Part shown: in pieces, positions 1 to 7,188 of the stretch | How the letters are laid out: every line of letters starts with the position of its first letter | Numbering within the stretch: the first letter of the stretch is position 1 | NCBI GenBank assembly: GCA_005799265.1 | Contig: SYHD01000006.1 | Span: forward strand, 1-52,218 | Direction of reading: 5' to 3' | Source of the DNA: Planctomycetia bacterium | GTDB lineage: Bacteria; Planctomycetota; Planctomycetia; Gemmatales; Gemmataceae | Length of the DNA stretch: 52,218 nt | The notes under the pieces: generated by a model | What the model saw: only the letters and a program-made list of their open reading frames with translations | Database searches by the model: none | What the model was told of the DNA's origin: nothing | Program-made: the position numbers and the translations under genes

Positions 1-1
1 C

Positions 2-139
2 GGCATCTGCGGTGAACACGGCGGCGATCCCGACAGCGTCGTCTTCTGCCATAAAGTGGGCATGGACTACGTGAGCTGCTCGCCATTCCGCGTGCCGATT
101 GCGAGATTGGCGGCGGCGCAGGCAGCGCTGGGGAAATGA
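2..139 (+). CDS. ppdK: Pyruvate, phosphate dikinase, C-terminal end (partial)
   Basis: The window opens inside a gene whose last 45 codons are visible. The peptide begins [16 protein letters not shown] and continues with [19 protein letters not shown], which is the conserved C-terminal PEP/pyruvate-binding TIM-barrel end of pyruvate, phosphate dikinase. In this family the Cys of the CGEHGGDP segment is the catalytic acid/base for pyruvate enolate, and it is present here. The enzyme interconverts pyruvate + ATP + Pi and PEP + AMP + PPi in the cytoplasm. The frame runs off the left edge. A strong hairpin terminator follows 21 bases after the stop, so this is the last gene of its transcript. Assignment is firm despite the short length because the segment is highly diagnostic. 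Confidence 0.93.
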   Translation, partial: GICGEHGGDPDSVVFCHKVGMDYVSCSPFRVPIARLAAAQAALGK

Positions 140-160
140 GCGAAGTGCGATTCGAGAAAA

Positions 161-191
161 GCCCGCGCCGATGGCCGCGGGCTTTTTTTTT
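161..191 (+). terminator. Rho-independent terminator of ppdK
   Basis: A 7-bp GC-only stem (GCCCGCG at 161-167 pairs with CGCGGGC at 176-182) with an 8-base loop is followed by nine T residues (183-191). It lies just after the ppdK stop, in the right orientation to end that transcript. Confidence 0.9.
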
Positions 192-260
192 GTGGGAGGC
201 CGCAATGAACGCGAAGGAGCCAACGATGAAGGGACAGCGGCCGAGCACGCGTGAGTAGAG

Positions 261-1127
261 CTACTCATTCCTCGGCCGAAGCTTCGCCGCGCTATGCGCG
301 CAGCCGCCCCATAGCGTCGTAACACCCGTGCTCTCGGAGGTGCAGCAGACGACGGCGACCAACTCGCCGGTGTCGGCGCGGAAGATGCCGGAACCCGAAT
401 CCCCGCTGGAAACGGAGAGACGCATGCGCATCTGGCCGTTGCTGTCGGGACCGTCGATCACGTAGCCGGCCTCCTTGTTCCCCGGCCTGTCAATTCCGTA
501 GCCCACGTGCCAGACAACCGTCTTCGCCGTCGGCGTTTCGTCAGCGAGTAACGCAAATGCCAGGTCGTCGGCCTGGCTGTCTGTGATCATCCAACAAACG
601 TCGGCAACGACATTGCGTGCGGTCACGACAACTTTGATATTGCGGCCGTCCTTGAGAAGGATCGCTCCGGTGCTGCCGACGCCGCCAGTGCAATGCGCGG
701 CGGTCAGCACGTCCCATCGTCCATCAGGCCGCCGCGGGCCGACGATGGTGGCGGTGCAACCGGATGAGCCAAATCGGAGGCGGACCGTGGCAAGCTCCGG
801 ATCGACGCGCGGCTTCGCGGCCGACGGCTCTCCCTCGACGATGACGATGCAATACGCCGGATCGCTCGGACCGTCCTTGCCGCAAGTGTAGGCAGCGATC
901 TTGTAGCGACCGACCTTGGCGCCCAGCAGGATGGCAGTCTTGCCGTTGGAATCGGGGATCAGGTCAAGATCATCGTGCAGATTCAGCCATTTGACGGGCG
1001 TGTCGCTGACGGCCTCGATACGGGCAAGACGCGATACTTTCACCTTCAACTCGGCAGGCAATTTAACTTGAGCGCGGGCCGGCAGCGCAAACGCGATTAG
1101 CATCAGCATGGCAAGGATGGGACGCAT
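261..1127 (-). CDS. Secreted trypsin-like serine protease (S1 fold)
   Basis: Predicted 288-residue exported protease. The N-terminus is a signal peptide (MRPILAMLMLIAFALPARAQ). The C-terminal two thirds carry an S1 catalytic triad: His145 in TAAHC, Asp188 in ADDLAFALL and Ser244 in SSGDSGSG. The roughly 110 residues between signal peptide and protease domain have no family I recognise. The ATG at 1127 is preferred over an in-frame TTG 15 bases upstream because GAGGAG sits 7 bases before the ATG. The protein has paired Cys residues (TAAHC, GSSGC, VVCC), consistent with an extracytoplasmic location. Substrate is unknown. Neighbours on both sides are on the plus strand, so it is probably a single transcription unit. 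Confidence 0.85.
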   Translation of the reverse strand: MRPILAMLMLIAFALPARAQVKLPAELKVKVSRLARIEAVSDTPVKWLNLHDDLDLIPDSNGKTAILLGAKVGRYKIAAYTCGKDGPSDPAYCIVIVEGEPSAAKPRVDPELATVRLRFGSSGCTATIVGPRRPDGRWDVLTAAHCTGGVGSTGAILLKDGRNIKVVVTARNVVADVCWMITDSQADDLAFALLADETPTAKTVVWHVGYGIDRPGNKEAGYVIDGPDSNGQMRMRLSVSSGDSGSGIFRADTGELVAVVCCTSESTGVTTLWGGCAHSAAKLRPRNE

Positions 1128-1345
1128 GGGATGGCTCCTCAAAGAGATGTTCCGGGACTTGATCGAAACGAGTTATCGCGTAGACCGTAGGTTGATCGTA
1201 ACATCGCGCTTGAGGGTTTTCAAAGTCCGTTGTACCGGTGAAGCATTTGTCGCGGGCTCCTGCAAAGCTCCTGTTGCACGCTCCATCATCAAGCGAGTAT
1301 AAAGGATGCAAAGTCGCCTCGATCGCACATGCGAAATGGTGAACC

Positions 1346-1789
1346 ATGCCCAAACTCTGGAAAAAATCGCGCGGCAAGCTGGGCTTCCTCGAACCGCTGA
1401 TCGGCGCCTGGGTCGCCGACGCCGTCACGCCGATGGGGCCCGTCCGCTGCACGCGCGTCTTCGAGAAATTTGGCGCTGCCTACGTCAAGCTCCACTCGCA
1501 ATGGGAGTTCGGCAAAGGCGTTTACCAGGAGATCGCCTTCATCGGCGTCGGCGACGACGGCAAGGTAGCTTTTTGGTCCTTCACCAACGACGGCAAACGC
1601 TCACAAGGAACCGTCGCCGACGTCAGCGATCTGCACGCCGAGGCCATCGGCTTCGAGGCCCAGATGCCCGCCGGCCTGGCGCGCATGGGGTACTGGCCCG
1701 ACGGCGTCGGAGGCTTTTTCTGGGTCGTCGAATCGAAAACGAAGAAGGGCTGGAATCGCTTCGTCGAACATCGCTATCGGCCGCAGTGA
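1346..1789 (+). CDS. Conserved hypothetical protein, DUF1579-like
   Basis: 147 residues, no signal peptide and no membrane segment. The pattern of alternating beta-strand-like stretches and phrases such as LIGAWVAD near the start and GYWPDG near the end recall small lipocalin-like proteins of the DUF1579/SRPBCC kind, but I cannot name a function. GGTGA sits a few bases before the ATG. It precedes the DsbD-domain-like gene by about 50 bases on the same strand, so the two may be co-transcribed. The gene is real on codon-usage grounds (strong G/C third-position bias); the family label is tentative. Confidence 0.6.
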   Translation: MPKLWKKSRGKLGFLEPLIGAWVADAVTPMGPVRCTRVFEKFGAAYVKLHSQWEFGKGVYQEIAFIGVGDDGKVAFWSFTNDGKRSQGTVADVSDLHAEAIGFEAQMPAGLARMGYWPDGVGGFFWVVESKTKKGWNRFVEHRYRPQ

Positions 1790-1841
1790 TCTTGCGCGCT
1801 CTTCAAAATGACCACGCAAAGGCAATACACGGAGGTGAATG

Positions 1842-2270
1842 ATGTCGATTGTGTGTCTCATCTCACTGTTATTGGCGGGGCAAACACCGGTCGAGCCAAA
1901 GAAATACACGCCGCCACCGAACTGGCAGCGCGCTGTCGAGATCAATCCGGAGCCGATCAAGTGTGACGATAAGGGCGTCGAGATCGTGACGATTCGCATG
2001 AAGATCAACAAGGACCACTTCGTCTACGCCACGCCGCAACCGGACGAAACCTTTCGGCCTACCGAGGTTAGGCTGTTAGCGAAATCGAAGGACCCAAACA
2101 CGCGCGTCGAGGTGACCTATCCGAAGGGACGGGAAATTTCGGATGGACCGTTCCGATGGTCCAAGTATGAGGGGGACATCGCCATCGTGGCAATCGTGCA
2201 CCGTGCCAAAGGGGACGACAGTCCGCTCGAGTGCACGCTGCGGTTTCATCCGATGCATAAGTACGTCTGA
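1842..2270 (+). CDS. Small exported protein resembling the DsbD N-terminal domain
   Basis: 142 residues with a short hydrophobic N-terminus (MSIVCLISLLLAGQ) that looks like a signal peptide. The body (IKCDDKGVEIVTIRMKINKDH, then FVYATPQ and later GPFRW) resembles the periplasmic alpha domain of the thiol:disulfide interchange protein DsbD (DsbC/DsbD-N type beta sandwich), which accepts electrons from the membrane part. The second of two adjacent ATGs (1842) is preferred: GGAGG at 1831-1835 lies 6 bases before it and only 3 before the ATG at 1839. There is no attached membrane or thioredoxin domain, so it would be a stand-alone version. Family assignment is by general resemblance only. Confidence 0.55.
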   Translation: MSIVCLISLLLAGQTPVEPKKYTPPPNWQRAVEINPEPIKCDDKGVEIVTIRMKINKDHFVYATPQPDETFRPTEVRLLAKSKDPNTRVEVTYPKGREISDGPFRWSKYEGDIAIVAIVHRAKGDDSPLECTLRFHPMHKYV

Positions 2271-2305
2271 ATGATGCCCGCGCGCGTGAGTTTCACGCTC
2301 TCCAA

Positions 2306-2379
2306 GTAGGGTGCGTCGCAGCGCAGCGGAGACGCACCACGCCCTTGCAACGACGTGGTGCGTCCTCGACGCACCCTAC
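2306..2379. repeat. Hairpin repeat with GTAGGGTGCGTC arms
   Basis: GTAGGGTGCGTC at 2306-2317 is exactly complementary to GACGCACCCTAC at 2368-2379. A second pair is nested inside (GACGCACCACG near 2331 with CGTGGTGCGTC at 2354-2364). The right arm contributes the TAG stop codon (2376-2378) of the minus-strand sialidase, so the element abuts and defines that gene's 3' end. Confidence 0.85.
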
Positions 2380-3533
2380 TTCATGCGATCCAACTCGTCC
2401 AACTTCAAACGCACGCTGACGATATACGGCATCTCGTCGGGCGTCCAATGGCCATACGTCGTCGTCACGATTGTGTCGTCGGACAGCACTTCGACCGGCG
2501 GGTACGCGCAATCGTAGCCCTTGTGGTTCTTCATCAGACGCACGCGATATTGCCCTTCACGGCTCTTGACGATATCGTCGTACGTGCCCACCCAGGCGAC
2601 CCAATCGCCCTTCGTCTTGCTATCGAGGGCCATGTCGCGGAAGCTGATGAAGAGACGCCCATCCTTGGTGTAGCGTGCGGTGTGGCGATCGCCCGTCAGT
2701 GCGCCCGGCAGTTCGCGCGGCTTTGTCCACGTCTCGCCCTCGTCGTCGGAGAAGATGACGTGCGAATTGAGCTTACGGCTGCTTTCGCGCAACAGCACGG
2801 CGATTTGCTTGCCGTCGGGCGAGCGGACCAGGCCCGGTTCGCACAGCCACGCGCCAGGCTTCTCGGCGATCACGCTCGGCTTGCCCCAGGTGAGACCGCC
2901 GTCCTTGGAGAGCGTCTTGTAGACGCGGTACTCGCGCGGCTCGCGTTTCTTGCCGTCAAGCCCGTAAGCGCCCGTGTGGAAGAGCGCCATGTAGTCGCCG
3001 TTCTTGAGGCGTATGACGCTCGCCATCGCAACGGTGCCGCCGAAGGCGCCGATCGCTCTCAAGTCACTCCAGCTTTTGCCGTCGTCGGGCGAATGGGCCA
3101 TGCGAATCGGATAGATGCCGGAGAAGATGACGAGGTGGTTGTGCCCCGCCCCCTCACCCCCGACCCCTCTCCCTGGGGGCGAGGGGGGACTAATGGTGCG
3201 ATAGAGCGTGGGCGTTTCCTGCGAGGTCGCCCAATTTGCCGGCGTCGGCAGTCGCTCGCTCCAAGTCAGGCCGGCGTCGGTCGAACGCTTCATGACGATC
3301 GCACCTTTGCCGTGGCCCTTGGGATAGACGATCAGCATCGTCTTGCCGTCCTCGAAGAGAAACGTCGACGGATGACCAAGGTACTGGCCCTTCTCGCGAT
3401 CGACGATGATTTGCCGATGCTTTTGCTCCGCGAGGTCGATGAGCGGGATCGTGTAACCGCGCGGGATTTTCTCCTGAGCGGGCAGAAACGGAGTAGCGGC
3501 GAACAGCAGAGTAACGGCAAAGTTGCATCGCAT
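2376..3533 (-). CDS. Secreted sialidase / BNR-repeat exo-alpha-sialidase family
   Basis: 385 residues. A signal peptide (MRCNFAVTLLFAATPFLPAQ) is followed by a six-bladed-propeller-type sequence with four Asp boxes: STDAGLTW, SPDDGKSW, SKDGGLTW and SDDEGETW. The ATG at 3533 has GGAGG 8 bases upstream; an upstream in-frame TTG is not needed. The protein closely matches the C-terminal half of the two-domain sialidase at 40875-43127 (shared REKGQYLGHP, VYPKGHG, NSHVIFSDDEG, TTYGHW). Relative to that paralogue it carries an extra Pro/Gly-rich stretch (SPPSPPGRGVGGEGAG) encoded by a hairpin repeat, and its stop codon comes from another repeat. The canonical RIP arginine motif is not obvious at the N-terminus, so true sialic acid specificity is inferred from family and context. 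Confidence 0.85.
   Translation of the reverse strand: MRCNFAVTLLFAATPFLPAQEKIPRGYTIPLIDLAEQKHRQIIVDREKGQYLGHPSTFLFEDGKTMLIVYPKGHGKGAIVMKRSTDAGLTWSERLPTPANWATSQETPTLYRTISPPSPPGRGVGGEGAGHNHLVIFSGIYPIRMAHSPDDGKSWSDLRAIGAFGGTVAMASVIRLKNGDYMALFHTGAYGLDGKKREPREYRVYKTLSKDGGLTWGKPSVIAEKPGAWLCEPGLVRSPDGKQIAVLLRESSRKLNSHVIFSDDEGETWTKPRELPGALTGDRHTARYTKDGRLFISFRDMALDSKTKGDWVAWVGTYDDIVKSREGQYRVRLMKNHKGYDCAYPPVEVLSDDTIVTTTYGHWTPDEMPYIVSVRLKLDELDRMK
3145..3190. repeat. CCCCTCTCCC-type repeat inserted in the sialidase gene
   Basis: The stretch is almost pure C then G on the plus strand: CCCCTCACCCCC, then CCCCTCTCCC (3164-3173) and GGGGGCGAGGGG. It forms an imperfect hairpin and is read in frame as a Pro/Gly-rich loop. 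The paralogous domain at 40875-43127 has a short ordinary segment (VDAKETKR) in its place, which marks this as an insertion. The same core recurs at 27778-27811. Confidence 0.75.
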
Positions 3534-3594
3534 GGAAAACGCCTCCAAGTTATCATTCGCAGATAGTGTAATCTATTGACGCCGCGCCCGTGGT

Positions 3595-3628
3595 CTGGGT
3601 TCCTCGCTTGCGCTTCGGGTTAATGTCA
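3595..3628. repeat. Interspersed repeat containing CCTCGCTTGCGCTTCGGGTT
   Basis: The sequence is read as NPKRKRGT on the minus strand, a string that I recall from many spurious short planctomycete ORFs because the repeat is abundant in those genomes. It lies just upstream of the hydrolase start at 3656. Only one copy is visible in this window, so calling it a repeat rests on prior knowledge. Confidence 0.5.
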
Positions 3629-3655
3629 GGGGCGACTGCGAGAAAAATAACAAAC

Positions 3656-4522
3656 ATGAAACGATGGTTGCTCCGAATCACGCTGATCGTCCTTGCTGCC
3701 GTCCTACTCTTCGTCGGCGGGTCGTGGCTCGCCGCGCAACGACTGACCCGTGCTCGGCCAAGCGTGGTCGGCAAGGCGCCAAGTGATTTTCCCTATCCCG
3801 TCGAATCGATCACCTTCACGACGCGTGATGACCACGCCCTCTCCGGTTGGCTCGTGCCCGCGGACGAGCGCGATCGCGCCGTCGTCCTCCTGCACGGCTA
3901 TACCGGCAATCGCAAACACATGCTGCCACGCGCTCGATCCTTGCGTGCCCACGGCTACACCGTTCTGCTCTACGATGCGCGCGCCTGCGGCGAGTCGGCC
4001 GGCGCGTGCGTCACCTTCGGCTATCGGGAACGCGAAGATGTGATCGCCGCCGTCAAGTTCCTGAAGGATCGCGGCCACGAGCGCATCGCTTGCCTGGGCG
4101 TATCGCAAGGCGGCGCCACGATCCTGTTCGCGGCCGAGGACCTGCAGGGCGTCACGTGCGTCATCTGTGAAAGCGTCTACGATGAGATGACGCACGCCGT
4201 CGATCGCCGCCTGCGTCGCTACACCGGCATCCCCGGCTGGCTCGGCGCATCGCTGCTGATCCCATTCGCGGAGCACCGGCTCGATCTGTCAATCGATGAC
4301 GTCAAGCCGATCGCTCACATCGCCAAGCTCCCCTGTCCGGTCTACATCATCAGCGGTGACCACGACGACCGCACCTTGACGGAAGATACCCAACGTCTCT
4401 TCGACGCCGCGCGCGTGCCGAAGGACCTGTGCCTGATCGAGGGCGCCGGGCACGAGGATCTCTTTCGCCATGCGGGCTATGAAGAGAAACTGCACGCCTA
4501 TCTGAAGAAGCACCTCGAATGA
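3656..4522 (+). CDS. Membrane-anchored alpha/beta hydrolase
   Basis: 288 residues. The N-terminus has one membrane segment (about residues 6-27) that would anchor or export the protein. The rest is an alpha/beta-hydrolase fold: oxyanion-hole HG at 80-81 (LLHGYTGN), nucleophile Ser150 in GVSQG, acid in SGDHDDRT and histidine in GAGHEDLF, in the usual order. The ATG at 3656 is used because residues before it derive from a repeat and the signal-like segment starts there. Substrate is not evident; families of this type include dienelactone-hydrolase-like and cephalosporin-deacetylase-like esterases and the FrsA/BAAT group. The stop lies about 110 bases before the downstream UGA-containing gene. 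Confidence 0.82.
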   Translation: MKRWLLRITLIVLAAVLLFVGGSWLAAQRLTRARPSVVGKAPSDFPYPVESITFTTRDDHALSGWLVPADERDRAVVLLHGYTGNRKHMLPRARSLRAHGYTVLLYDARACGESAGACVTFGYREREDVIAAVKFLKDRGHERIACLGVSQGGATILFAAEDLQGVTCVICESVYDEMTHAVDRRLRRYTGIPGWLGASLLIPFAEHRLDLSIDDVKPIAHIAKLPCPVYIISGDHDDRTLTEDTQRLFDAARVPKDLCLIEGAGHEDLFRHAGYEEKLHAYLKKHLE

Positions 4523-4629
4523 ACCCTGCCGTTTTTCTGGCTGATCGTGCGGCCCGCGTCTACAATGTCGTGGTCCAACATCGCGCCAAGAGCCAAGCGA
4601 CGGATTTTTTTCAGCAGGAGAACATCAAC

Positions 4630-6030
4630 ATGTTCCAACGCATGATGCTGGTTACTTTGGGCACGGCACTCACCTTCTCGGCGTCTATGGCACAGGCGCC
4701 CAGCCGTGACGCAATCAAGCTCGACCTCGCGCCGCAGACCGTGGCGAGGCTGCACGCCCTCATTCGCCCGCACGACAACGAATGGCGCCATCTCAAGGTC
4801 GCGTGGCTCACCGACGTTGTCGCCGCGCGCAAGAAGGCGGCCGCGGAGGATAAGCCCATCGTCATTTGCTACACCGGCGGCGCGGGCTACAACGAGCCGC
4901 TCGGCGTTTGCTGAAGTGCCGCGGCTCACCACCTGGCAGGTGGTTCGGCTAACTACTCCGATTCGGCGATCAAGCTCCTCAACGAAAAATTCGTCTGCTT
5001 CGCGCCGGGCTGGTACATCAACACCAAAGATCCCACCTACCAGGAGGCGTGGAAGCGATTCTACGTCGCCAAGTCGCGGCCCGACGAAGGCAGCGGCTGG
5101 CTGCGCGGCACTCAACTGGTGCTGATGACATCATCCGGCGACCTGTTGCAAGGTTCGGTCAAGGGGCGCGATGGACTGGAAAAAGGCCTTCAGGAAGTTC
5201 TCGAAGCCTATGCGAAACTCCCCGAATCCAAACGCCGGCCCAAGTTGGTCGATGGCGAGGTCAAGCCGCAACCGGAGCCGCCGACGAACGGCCTGGTATT
5301 GACGATTTACGATCGTCCTCTGGTCCGCGACGCGAAGTACCTGTATCGCCTGCCCGATGGTGACGATTTCGGCGGTCTGCGCACCCACGCTCCGCACGGC
5401 CAGCGCAGCTCGCTCTGGCTAAAGGAAGAGGAATGGAAGTCGCTGGTGCCGCGCGATCCGAAGGTAGGTCAAGTATTCAAAGCCCCGACGAAGCTCGCCA
5501 AGCGCATCTGGCTCTACGGCCTGGTGCCGCAAACGCTGTGGGTCGTGGAGGAATCGTGGAGACCCGATTCCGTCCAGGCAGGCGAATTGCTGGTCACGGT
5601 CGAGGCGGTCAGTGCCCAGACGGTCCGCCTGCGCATGCACGGGTCCGTGCTGCTCTCCGCTCCAGGCGTGCTGCACACCTGGCCCGAGCGCAAGTTCGTC
5701 AAGAACATTGAGAATCGTTACGACGCCCGCCTCGAAGGCGTGCTCGAATTCGACCGCGTCAAGAACAAGATCACGCGCTTTGACGTGGCCTCACTGGGCG
5801 ACTTCAGCGGCCGCTGGTTCGCCGGCAACAAGGGCTGGCAGGAAGCCACGCGCGCGGCGCCGCTGCCGTTGGGATTCGCCATCGAACTCGATCCGACCGC
5901 GTACGACCTCGCGGCCGAGCGCCGTCGGCCGCGTTCGTTCATGCACGCGTACATCTTCCGGGGTCAAGAGGCGCATTATTGGGATCCCGATCTATGGCTG
6001 GACGAATGGAAGAAACGGCAGCGGCAATAG
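4630..6030 (+). CDS. Candidate selenoprotein: exported thioredoxin-related protein with in-frame UGA
   Basis: Read through a single TGA (4912-4914), this is a 466-residue protein; codons before and after the TGA are in the same frame and no other stop interrupts it. It starts at ATG 4630 with AGGAG 9 bases upstream and a signal peptide (MFQRMMLVTLGTALTFSASM). Residues 80-130 resemble a thioredoxin-like fold: EDKPIVICYTGG, then EPLGVC-U-SAAAHH with U at residue 95 directly after a Cys, then LLNEKFVCFAPGW. The remaining 330 residues (including a Trp-rich C-terminus) have no family I know. A hairpin 20 bases after the TGA fits the bacterial SECIS pattern, so TGA is best read as selenocysteine giving a Cys-Sec pair. 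The alternative is a nonsense mutation in a dying gene, but the 371 codons downstream are intact. Annotation pipelines would split it at the TGA. Confidence 0.75.
4915..4954 (+). promoter_or_regulatory. Putative SECIS hairpin for the UGA at 4912
   Basis: Upper stem ACCACCT (4928-4934) pairs perfectly with AGGTGGT (4938-4944) around a GGC apical loop (4935-4937). A lower stem GCCG (4918-4921) pairs with CGGC (4946-4949). The first loop base is G and lies 20 bases after the UGA. Bacterial SECIS elements have the loop about 16-37 bases after UGA, a short stem and a G in the first two loop positions; all three hold here. Confidence 0.7.
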
Positions 6031-6058
6031 CATAACGAGGCCGAGCCGCAACCGGGTA

Positions 6059-6132
6059 ACGGAGAACCGAGGACTGACAACCGAGCATGAAAACGCAAGG
6101 ATGGTTTCTCTCGCTCATACTCGGTTCTCCGT
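6059..6132. repeat. Hairpin repeat, ACGGAGAACCGAG arms
   Basis: ACGGAGAACCGAG (6059-6071) is exactly complementary to CTCGGTTCTCCGT (6120-6132) with a 48-base interior. It sits between the UGA gene and the SGNH hydrolase. No T-run follows on the plus strand, so it looks like an interspersed repeat rather than a terminator. Confidence 0.7.
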
Positions 6133-6201
6133 TTCCAGGTGTCTGTCAGCGTGGAGTATAATAGCGTTCGGAATAGTTGCACAGGTTGCGGGCGAGGGGC
6201 C

Positions 6202-7119
6202 ATGGTCATGTGGATCCGTTTCGTTCTGTGCCTCTTGATGTTTCATCTTGTCGCTACCATCGGGACCGCCCAGGATGCGAAGCCTGCCAAGGTGCGCGTA
6301 CTGCTCCTGGGGGACAGTACCGTCATCGGGACCTTTTGCCGCAACCTGTATCCGAAAGCCGATCATCTGGAGGACGTCGTCCGCAAACTGCTGGCAGCGG
6401 AGCCGGATCTTCCGCCGGTCGAAGTGCTCAACCGCGGCGTCAACGGCGATATGGTCAGCCTGCTGCTGGCCCGACCGCAGCGCTACGAAAGCGACGTCAT
6501 CAAGCAGCCGCCGCTGGACTTCATCTTCCTGCGTTACGGTTTGAACGACATACGCCATGTGAAAGATTTCCAGACGGAGTTTCCGGCCAGCTATAAGAAG
6601 CTGATCGCGCGGCTGCGGGCGGACCAGCCCAAGGCGGAGATCGTGCTGGAGACCGTCATCCCGTTTTTCAGCGACGAACGGAACCGGACGATCAATGACC
6701 ACGTGCGCGCCATTGCAGCGGCGGAGAAGTTGCCGGTGCTCGACCAGCATGTTCCGTACGCCGCCGAGTTGACGAAAGGCCCGAACATGCTGTTCTGGCG
6801 TCGGCTGCCGCTGAAGGAGATTCCCGCCAAGTACCACGCCTTGATCCCGCCCGCATCGATCCGTGGCGACGTCGTCTACGTCGGCGATAACTTGCTGGAC
6901 GTCCATCTGGCCAAGGTGCCGGACTGGTTCAAGGACCGCCACCCGAATCTCGCCGGCTATCAGGTCCTCGGCAACCAGATCGCGGACTACCTGGGTCGGC
7001 GACTGCGCGCGAAAGCCAAGGCAGGCAAGCTTGACGTACCCGACAGAAGCCGAATCGGCCTGTTAGCCGGACGCGCAAGCGACGGATTTTCCATGTCCGT
7101 CGCTTGCGCGTCCGGCTAA
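6202..7119 (+). CDS. Exported SGNH/GDSL-type hydrolase with repeat-encoded C-terminus
   Basis: 305 residues starting at ATG 6202 with a signal peptide (MVMWIRFVLCLLMFHLVATI). SGNH blocks are present in order: GDST with nucleophile Ser39, the glycine block NRGVNGD, the Asn block RYGLNDIRH, and the Asp/His block DRHPNLAGYQ near residue 250. These enzymes are esterases, often acting on acetylated carbohydrates. The last 20 or so residues (LLAGRASDGFSMSVACASG) and the TAA stop are encoded by a 59-bp hairpin repeat (7062-7120), so the original 3' end has been replaced or extended. The next gene starts 69 bases later on the same strand. Confidence 0.85.
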   Translation: MVMWIRFVLCLLMFHLVATIGTAQDAKPAKVRVLLLGDSTVIGTFCRNLYPKADHLEDVVRKLLAAEPDLPPVEVLNRGVNGDMVSLLLARPQRYESDVIKQPPLDFIFLRYGLNDIRHVKDFQTEFPASYKKLIARLRADQPKAEIVLETVIPFFSDERNRTINDHVRAIAAAEKLPVLDQHVPYAAELTKGPNMLFWRRLPLKEIPAKYHALIPPASIRGDVVYVGDNLLDVHLAKVPDWFKDRHPNLAGYQVLGNQIADYLGRRLRAKAKAGKLDVPDRSRIGLLAGRASDGFSMSVACASG

Positions 7120-7120
7120 C
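7062..7120. repeat. GTTAGCCGGACGCG hairpin repeat, copy 1
   Basis: A 25-bp perfect stem (7062-7086 with 7096-7120) around a 9-base loop; arms begin GTTAGCCGGACGCGCAAGCG. Copies 2 and 3 are at 24097-24156 and 52150-52207. This copy overlaps the end of the SGNH hydrolase gene and contains its stop. Confidence 0.95.
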
Positions 7121-7188
7121 AAGTGACTTTTGTCGGTGGCGTCAAGCTGAGAAGGAAGCGCCTACCCATTCCTGAACTGGAGCAAGTC

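Noticed and set aside
2355-3566. 403-codon plus-strand frame
   Set aside because: Antisense shadow of the sialidase gene; contains the repeat-derived string PLTPDPSPWGRGG known from spurious ORFs.
4912-4914. In-frame TGA read as a nonsense mutation making a pseudogene
   Set aside because: Frame on both sides is intact, a SECIS-like hairpin follows at the right distance, and a second independent case with TGA at a Cys position occurs at 21698.
6059-6132. Inverted repeat as terminator of the UGA gene
   Set aside because: The interior is 48 bases long and no T-run follows on either strand.
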